Source of the DNA: DASXQK01 sp963724385
GTDB lineage: Bacteria; Pseudomonadota; Alphaproteobacteria; Dongiales; Dongiaceae
Assembly: GCA_963724385.1 (NCBI GenBank)
Contig: CAVRUJ010000002.1
Span: forward strand, 434,001 to 498,000
Direction of reading: 5' to 3'
DNA: 64,000 nt
Made by a program: the position numbers and the translations under genes. Below, one piece after another: positions 59,717-64,000 of the stretch; the first letter of the stretch is position 1; each line of letters begins with the position of its first letter. The notes beneath the pieces are model-generated. The model saw only the letters and a program-made list of their open reading frames with translations. It ran no database searches and was not told the origin of the DNA.

Positions 59717-60334
59717 TCAGTCGAGCGGCAGACCGGCCTCTTTCAAGGCGGCGCGCAGGCGCTCCGGGTCTTCGAACCAGTGGGCCTGCATGCCCATCCG
59801 CCGGGCGCTTTCGATGTTGGGCCGGCTGTCATCGATAAAGAAGCAGTCCTCGGCCGCAAGCCCATAGCGATCGCAAAGCAGCCGAAAAATCCGCGGATCC
59901 GGCTTCAGCAATTTCTCACGGCCCGAGACGATGGCGCCTTCGAAGCCGGAGAGGAACGGGAAGGCCTCGCTCGCCACCGCGAACTTCTCGTAGGAGAAGT
60001 TGGAGATGGCATAGGTCTTCACGCCCCTTGCCCAAAGCTCCTGGAGAATGGCGACGCTGCCGTCGATCGCGCCGCCCAGGGTTTCGATCCAGCGGCTGTC
60101 GAAGGCGCGGATGAGGTCCGCCTTGTCGGGAAACAACGCCACGCGCTCGGCGATCCCTTGCGCGAAGGGCTTGCCGGCATCCATCTCCAGATTCCATTCC
60201 GGCGCGCAGACGCGCGTGAGGAAATCTTCGCGCTCGGTCTCGTCGGCGATGAGCTTGCGGTAAAGCAGGCGCGGGTCCCAGCGAATCAGCACATTGCCGA
60301 CGTCGAACACCGGGACGGGAAGACGCTCGGCCAT
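59717..60334 (-). CDS. HAD-superfamily hydrolase (subfamily IA)
   Basis: The 205-residue protein has motif I FDVGNVLIRWDPR, motif II Ser/Asn in AISNFS, motif III Lys in KLLKPDPRIF and motif IV FFIDDS. Motif I has Gly-Asn where most phosphatases have the second Asp, as in YihX-like and epoxide-hydrolase-N-like members, so hydrolysis of a sugar phosphate is plausible but not certain. The ATG at 60332-60334 (MAERLPVPVFDVGN) starts right before motif I; a longer frame to 60508 is not conserved. It is divergent from the FAD oxidoreductase. Confidence 0.88.
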   Translation of the reverse strand: MAERLPVPVFDVGNVLIRWDPRLLYRKLIADETEREDFLTRVCAPEWNLEMDAGKPFAQGIAERVALFPDKADLIRAFDSRWIETLGGAIDGSVAILQELWARGVKTYAISNFSYEKFAVASEAFPFLSGFEGAIVSGREKLLKPDPRIFRLLCDRYGLAAEDCFFIDDSRPNIESARRMGMQAHWFEDPERLRAALKEAGLPLD

Positions 60335-60473
60335 GTAGTTTTCTGTCGGGGGCTGGACGGACAAGAGCGGCGGCATCATGCCTTGTCCGGAAGCGCCGAA
60401 GCAAGTCGGTCCCCGGTTCCGGGGCCTTCTTTTGTCGTCGCCCGATAGTGTCGTCCTGTGGCCTAGTGAGGAC

Positions 60474-61598
60474 ATGGAATGCGACATCCTCATCGTCGGC
60501 GCCGGCATTTCGGGTGCCGCTGCAGGCTACCATCTGGCGGGCAACCGGCGCGTCGTGCTGCTCGAGGGCGAGGCCCAGCCCGGCTACCACAGCACCGGCC
60601 GGTCGGCCGCACTCTATGAGCCCAGCCTGGGCAACGCCATCGTGCGTGCCCTCGACATCGCCAGCGGCCACTTCCTGAAGTTGCCGCCGGCAGGTTTCTC
60701 GGAGGCGCCGATCCTGACCCCGCGGGGCGAGCTCACCATCTGCGATGCGGATCACCGGCCCATCCTCGAGGACCTCCTGGCCCTGGACGGCATCGGCGGC
60801 AACGAGATCCGCGAAATCAGCGTCGGACAGGCCCTGGCGCTCATCCCTCTCATCCGTCCCGAGGCCCTGCGATGGGCTGCCTACGAGCCCGGCGTCATGG
60901 ATATCGATGTCCATGGGCTGCATCAGGGTTTCCTCAAGGGTTTCGCTGCCCGCGGCGGCAGGCTCCTCTGCGATGCCCCGATGACCAAAGCCGAGCGCCG
61001 TCGGGGCCTCTGGCAGGTCCGGGCCGGGAGCGACCAGTTCTCAGCGCCCATCCTGATCGATGCCGCCGGCGCCTGGGCCGATCGCGTGGCGGCGCTGGCA
61101 GGCGTGGCGCCATTGGGTCTTCAGCCCAAGCGGCGCACCGCTGCGATCCTGCCGGCGCCCAAGGGTATTGATGTCAGGTCCTGGCCGGTCATGGGCGCGG
61201 CGGGCGAGAATGCCTATCTCAATTCCCATGCCGGCAAGATCCTCGCCTCGCCGGGCGATGCCACGCCGGTCGAGCCTCAGGACGCTCAACCGGAGGAGCT
61301 GGATGTGGCCGTCCTGGTCGACTGGGTCGAGCGCAAGACGAGCATGACCGTCAGACGCATCGAGCGGCGCTGGGCGGGGCTTCGGACTTTCGCCCCCGAC
61401 AACTGCCCGGTCATGGGCGAGGATCCATCCATGGCCGGCTTCTGGTGGCTGGCGGGCCAGGGCGGATACGGCATCATGATGGCGGAATCCCTGGGCCGAA
61501 GTCTTGCCTCGCTGCTGAACGAGGGCGAGCTTCCGGCGGATGTCCGCGCGCTCGGCGTGTCGATCGCAGCCATCGGACCGGGGCGGCTCAGCGTCTGA
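60474..61598 (+). CDS. DAO-family FAD oxidoreductase (DauA-like)
   Basis: The 374-residue flavoprotein has the Rossmann motif VGAGISGAAAGYHLAG (about 8-23), GYHSTGRSAAL and C-terminal WAGLRTFAPDNCPVMGED plus LAGQGGYGIMMAESLG. These match the branch containing D-arginine dehydrogenase DauA and other D-amino-acid or glycine oxidases. It begins with ATG 60474 after GTGAGGAC. It could supply the D-hydroxyproline oxidation step missing near the epimerase at 25.3 kb, but the distance makes this weak. Alternative: a sarcosine or proline oxidase-like enzyme. Confidence 0.87.
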   Translation: MECDILIVGAGISGAAAGYHLAGNRRVVLLEGEAQPGYHSTGRSAALYEPSLGNAIVRALDIASGHFLKLPPAGFSEAPILTPRGELTICDADHRPILEDLLALDGIGGNEIREISVGQALALIPLIRPEALRWAAYEPGVMDIDVHGLHQGFLKGFAARGGRLLCDAPMTKAERRRGLWQVRAGSDQFSAPILIDAAGAWADRVAALAGVAPLGLQPKRRTAAILPAPKGIDVRSWPVMGAAGENAYLNSHAGKILASPGDATPVEPQDAQPEELDVAVLVDWVERKTSMTVRRIERRWAGLRTFAPDNCPVMGEDPSMAGFWWLAGQGGYGIMMAESLGRSLASLLNEGELPADVRALGVSIAAIGPGRLSV

Positions 61599-61715
61599 TG
61601 TCTCAACCGTTTCCAAGCGGCCGGCAATCGTGCAATTCTCTCGCCCCGCTCCCGGGGCAATGCCGCCGCCTGGGTGCTTCAAAGCCAATGACCGGCGGCC
61701 CACGGAGTTTCGACA

Positions 61716-62795
61716 ATGAAAGCCGCCGTCTGCCGTGCCTTCGGCCAGCCCCTGGTGATCGAGGACATCGAGATCGCCCCGCCCCGCCCGGGCGAGATCA
61801 AGGTCAAGATCGCCGCCTGCGCCATCTGCCATAGCGACATCCATTTCATCGAGGGCGCCTGGGGCGGCGACCTGCCGGCCGTCTACGGCCATGAAGCGGC
61901 CGGCGTGGTGGAGTCCGTCGGCGCCGGAGTCACCCGGGTGAAGCCGGGCGACCATGTGGTGGTGACCCTGATCCGCTCCTGCGGCCATTGCCACTACTGC
62001 GCCCAGGGCAACCCGGTCCAGTGCGACACCAAGTTTCCCCTGGACGAAAAGGGCCCGCTCACGACCAAGGACGGCAAGCCGATCACCCATGGCCTGCGGA
62101 CCGGCGCTTTCGCGGAATACGCCGTGGTCGATGCCTCCCAGGCCGTCGCCATTCCCAAGGACATTCCCATGGCGAGCGCCTCCCTGCTTGCCTGCGGCGT
62201 CATCACCGGCTTCGGCGCCGTGGTCAACACGGCCCAGGTGACGACCGGCTCCCATGTCGTGGTGGTGGGCACCGGCGGCGTCGGGCTCAATTGCATCCAG
62301 GGGGCGAGCCTGCGCGGGGCGCGCAGCGTCATCGCCGTCGACCTGTCGGATGAAAAGCTCGCGGCGGCCAAGCGCTTCGGCGCGACCCACGGCGTCAACC
62401 CGGGCGCGGGCGACGCGGCCAAGCAGATTCGCAAGATCACCGGCGGGCGCAGCGCCGACTACGTCTTCGTCGCCGTCGGCTCCAAGACCGCCGTCGAGCA
62501 GGCCTTCCGCTACATGGGCCGGGCCGGCACCCTGGTGGTGGTCGGCATGCCGGCCAATGACGTGAAGACCGAGTTCGAAACGACCAATTTCGCCTTCTTC
62601 GGCCAGCGGGTGCTGGGCAGCAAGATGGGCTCGACCCGCCTCGACATCGACGTGCCGGCGCTGGTCGATCTCTACAAGCAAGGCCGCCTGAAGCTCGACG
62701 AGCTCGTCTCGGGCCGCTTCCCCCTGGAGAGGATCAACGAGGCGATCGCCGGCGTCACCAAAGGCGCCGCGCTGCGCAACGTCATCCTGTTCTAA
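61716..62795 (+). CDS. Zinc-dependent alcohol dehydrogenase
   Basis: This 359-residue MDR enzyme has the catalytic zinc ligand C in ACAICHSDIHF, GHEAAGVVESVG (His-Glu), the structural zinc loop CGHCHYCAQGNPVQC with all four cysteines, and the Rossmann motif GTGGVGLNCIQGA. LRTGAFAEYAVV resembles class III/NAD-dependent long-chain-type enzymes. Substrate unknown. It starts with ATG 61716 and lies 34 bp before the acid-sugar dehydratase-like gene, so both may belong to one operon handling a sugar or sugar acid. Confidence 0.92.
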   Translation: MKAAVCRAFGQPLVIEDIEIAPPRPGEIKVKIAACAICHSDIHFIEGAWGGDLPAVYGHEAAGVVESVGAGVTRVKPGDHVVVTLIRSCGHCHYCAQGNPVQCDTKFPLDEKGPLTTKDGKPITHGLRTGAFAEYAVVDASQAVAIPKDIPMASASLLACGVITGFGAVVNTAQVTTGSHVVVVGTGGVGLNCIQGASLRGARSVIAVDLSDEKLAAAKRFGATHGVNPGAGDAAKQIRKITGGRSADYVFVAVGSKTAVEQAFRYMGRAGTLVVVGMPANDVKTEFETTNFAFFGQRVLGSKMGSTRLDIDVPALVDLYKQGRLKLDELVSGRFPLERINEAIAGVTKGAALRNVILF

Positions 62796-62829
62796 GCCGC
62801 CGCGCCCAATCCACGAAGGGGGACCCAAG

Positions 62830-64000
62830 ATGAAGATCGTCGAGCTCAAGACCTTCGTCGTGGGCAATCCCCCGCCGGGCTTCGGCGGGCGCTATTTCGT
62901 CTTTCTGAAGCTCACGACCGACGACGGAATCGAGGGCGTTGGCGAGGTCTACGCCGCCACCTTCGAACCCCATACCGTCGCCCGCATGATCGCCGACGTC
63001 TTCTCCCGCCATGTCGAGGGCATGAACCCGTTCCGCATCGAAACGATGTGGCGCAGCGTCTATGGACGGGGCTACAGCGCCCGGCCCGACATCACGCTGG
63101 TCGGGATTCTGAGCGGACTCGAGATGGCCTGCTGGGACATCGTCGGCAAGGCCACAGGCAAGCCGGTTTATGAGCTGCTGGGCGGTCTGGTGCATGAGCG
63201 TCTGCGCTCCTACACCTACATCTATCCCGAGGCGAAGGATCCCGGCGGCTACGAGGAGGCCCGGGTCTATCGCGATCCCGAGCTGTCGGCGGAGCGAGCC
63301 ACCCAGTACCACGCCAAGGGATTCACGGCGGTCAAGTTCGATCCCGCCGGTCCCTGGGGCAATTTCGATCCCCGCCAGCCGAACCTCGAGCGCCTCGAAC
63401 TTTCAGAGTCCTTCTGCCGCAAGCTGCGCCAGGCGCTGGGCACCTCCTGCGATCTCCTGTTTGGGACCCACGGCCAGTTCACGGTCTCAGGCGCGCTACG
63501 CCTCGCCCGCCGGCTCGAACCCTATGAGCCGCTGTGGTTCGAAGAGCCGGTGCCACCCGACATGCCCGAGGAAATGGCCAAGGTCGCGCGCCAGACCCGG
63601 ATCCCGATCGCAACCGGCGAGCGCCTGGCCACCAAATACGAATTCGCCCGCGTGCTCCAGACAGGTGCGGCCACCATCCTGCAGATGAACCTGGGCCGGG
63701 TCGGCGGAATTCTGGAGGCCAAGAAGATCGCCGGCATGGCCGAGGCCCATTACGCCCAGATCGCGCCGCATCTCTATTGCGGGCCGGTGGTGGGCGCGGC
63801 CAACGTCCAGATCGCGGCCTGCAGCCCGAATTTCCTGATCCTCGAAAGCATCCTCGATTGGGGCGGCTTCCACGCCAAGATCATCAAGAAGCCGATCCGC
63901 TGGGAGGCCGGTTACGTCATCCCCCCCAAGGAGCCGGGCCTCGGCGTTGAACTCGACGAGGCCGTGGCCCTTGCCCATCCCTACAAGGGCGATGAGCTGC
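62830..64000 (+). CDS. Enolase-superfamily acid-sugar dehydratase-like protein (partial, 3' end outside)
   Basis: From ATG 62830 the frame runs for 390 codons to the window end without a stop, so it is nearly complete for a family of about 400 residues. The mandelate racemase/muconate lactonizing fold is clear: an N-terminal capping domain, a barrel with EEPVPPD (metal Glu), ATGERL (metal Glu) and the catalytic-type His in IAPHLY. The first metal-ligand position reads LLFGTHGQF, with His as in galactonate dehydratases (DFHG), but the usual Asp is absent. It likely dehydrates a six-carbon sugar acid; the exact substrate is unknown. It follows the alcohol dehydrogenase by 34 bp. Confidence 0.87.
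   Translation, partial: MKIVELKTFVVGNPPPGFGGRYFVFLKLTTDDGIEGVGEVYAATFEPHTVARMIADVFSRHVEGMNPFRIETMWRSVYGRGYSARPDITLVGILSGLEMACWDIVGKATGKPVYELLGGLVHERLRSYTYIYPEAKDPGGYEEARVYRDPELSAERATQYHAKGFTAVKFDPAGPWGNFDPRQPNLERLELSESFCRKLRQALGTSCDLLFGTHGQFTVSGALRLARRLEPYEPLWFEEPVPPDMPEEMAKVARQTRIPIATGERLATKYEFARVLQTGAATILQMNLGRVGGILEAKKIAGMAEAHYAQIAPHLYCGPVVGAANVQIAACSPNFLILESILDWGGFHAKIIKKPIRWEAGYVIPPKEPGLGVELDEAVALAHPYKGDEL

Overview
This is a GC-rich chromosomal segment from an alphaproteobacterium, most likely of the Rhodospirillales/Hyphomicrobiales type. Pointers are the split proton-translocating transhydrogenase (pntAA-pntAB-pntB), a GapR/DUF2312 nucleoid protein, a DUF1244 protein, a one-polypeptide indolepyruvate ferredoxin oxidoreductase, a cysteine-free ribosomal protein L36, many GTG/TTG starts and 4-base ATGA/GTGA gene overlaps. 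I see no rRNA, tRNA, CRISPR array, phage or insertion sequence. Most of the window is ordinary metabolic and transport DNA.

Layout: 0-7.2 kb holds a partial gene, rpsU, the pnt genes (reverse strand) with a palindromic repeat between pntAB and pntAA, a frameshifted ABC1 kinase and an M3 oligopeptidase. 7.3-14.7 kb holds an acyl-CoA synthetase, a UDP-glucuronate 4-epimerase-like enzyme, indolepyruvate ferredoxin oxidoreductase and a beta-lactamase-fold serine hydrolase. 14.8-20.3 kb is a complete peptide ABC importer in the order binding protein, permease, permease, ATPase, ATPase. 20.3-25.3 kb holds gapR, DUF1244, a carboxylate-amine ligase with an N-formylglutamate-amidohydrolase-like enzyme, and an acetoacetate decarboxylase/patatin pair. 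25.3-31.1 kb holds a 4-hydroxyproline-epimerase-like enzyme, a DapA-family lyase, a DMT transporter, glycerate kinase and pyruvate kinase. 31.1-38.5 kb holds RarD, a molybdopterin oxidoreductase, a cysteine-rich winged-helix regulator facing an MFS transporter across a perfect palindrome, a TPR protein and a DUF2817 peptidase-like protein. 38.7-47.3 kb holds a five-gene branched-chain-type ABC importer followed by the opposing glcD-glcE-glcF glycolate oxidase operon. 47.4-59.4 kb is the most unusual part: a catabolic island around a GntR regulator. 59.7-64 kb holds a HAD hydrolase, an FAD oxidoreductase, a zinc alcohol dehydrogenase and an enolase-superfamily acid-sugar dehydratase cut by the window end.

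The 47.9-59.4 kb island combines a cyclase-family hydrolase, two SDR dehydrogenases, an aldose-1-epimerase-like protein, a PhzF-like protein, RidA, a D-threonine-aldolase-family PLP enzyme, a GntR/FCD regulator, a DadA-like D-amino-acid dehydrogenase, a lectin-fold protein, an APC permease and an NTF2-fold protein. The two leftward operons start from nearly duplicated promoter/leader blocks (about 53.0 and 59.5 kb), and a related operator-like site lies upstream of the cyclase at 47.7 kb. I infer one GntR-controlled regulon for uptake and breakdown of a D-configured amino compound; an amino-sugar acid such as D-glucosaminate is one candidate. This is a hypothesis, not an assignment.

Other recurring signals are three copies of a roughly 100-bp double-palindrome intergenic repeat (RIME-like), three single-base reading-frame breaks (about 4,425, 58,565 and 59,270) that may be sequence errors or real lesions, and several hairpins between genes.
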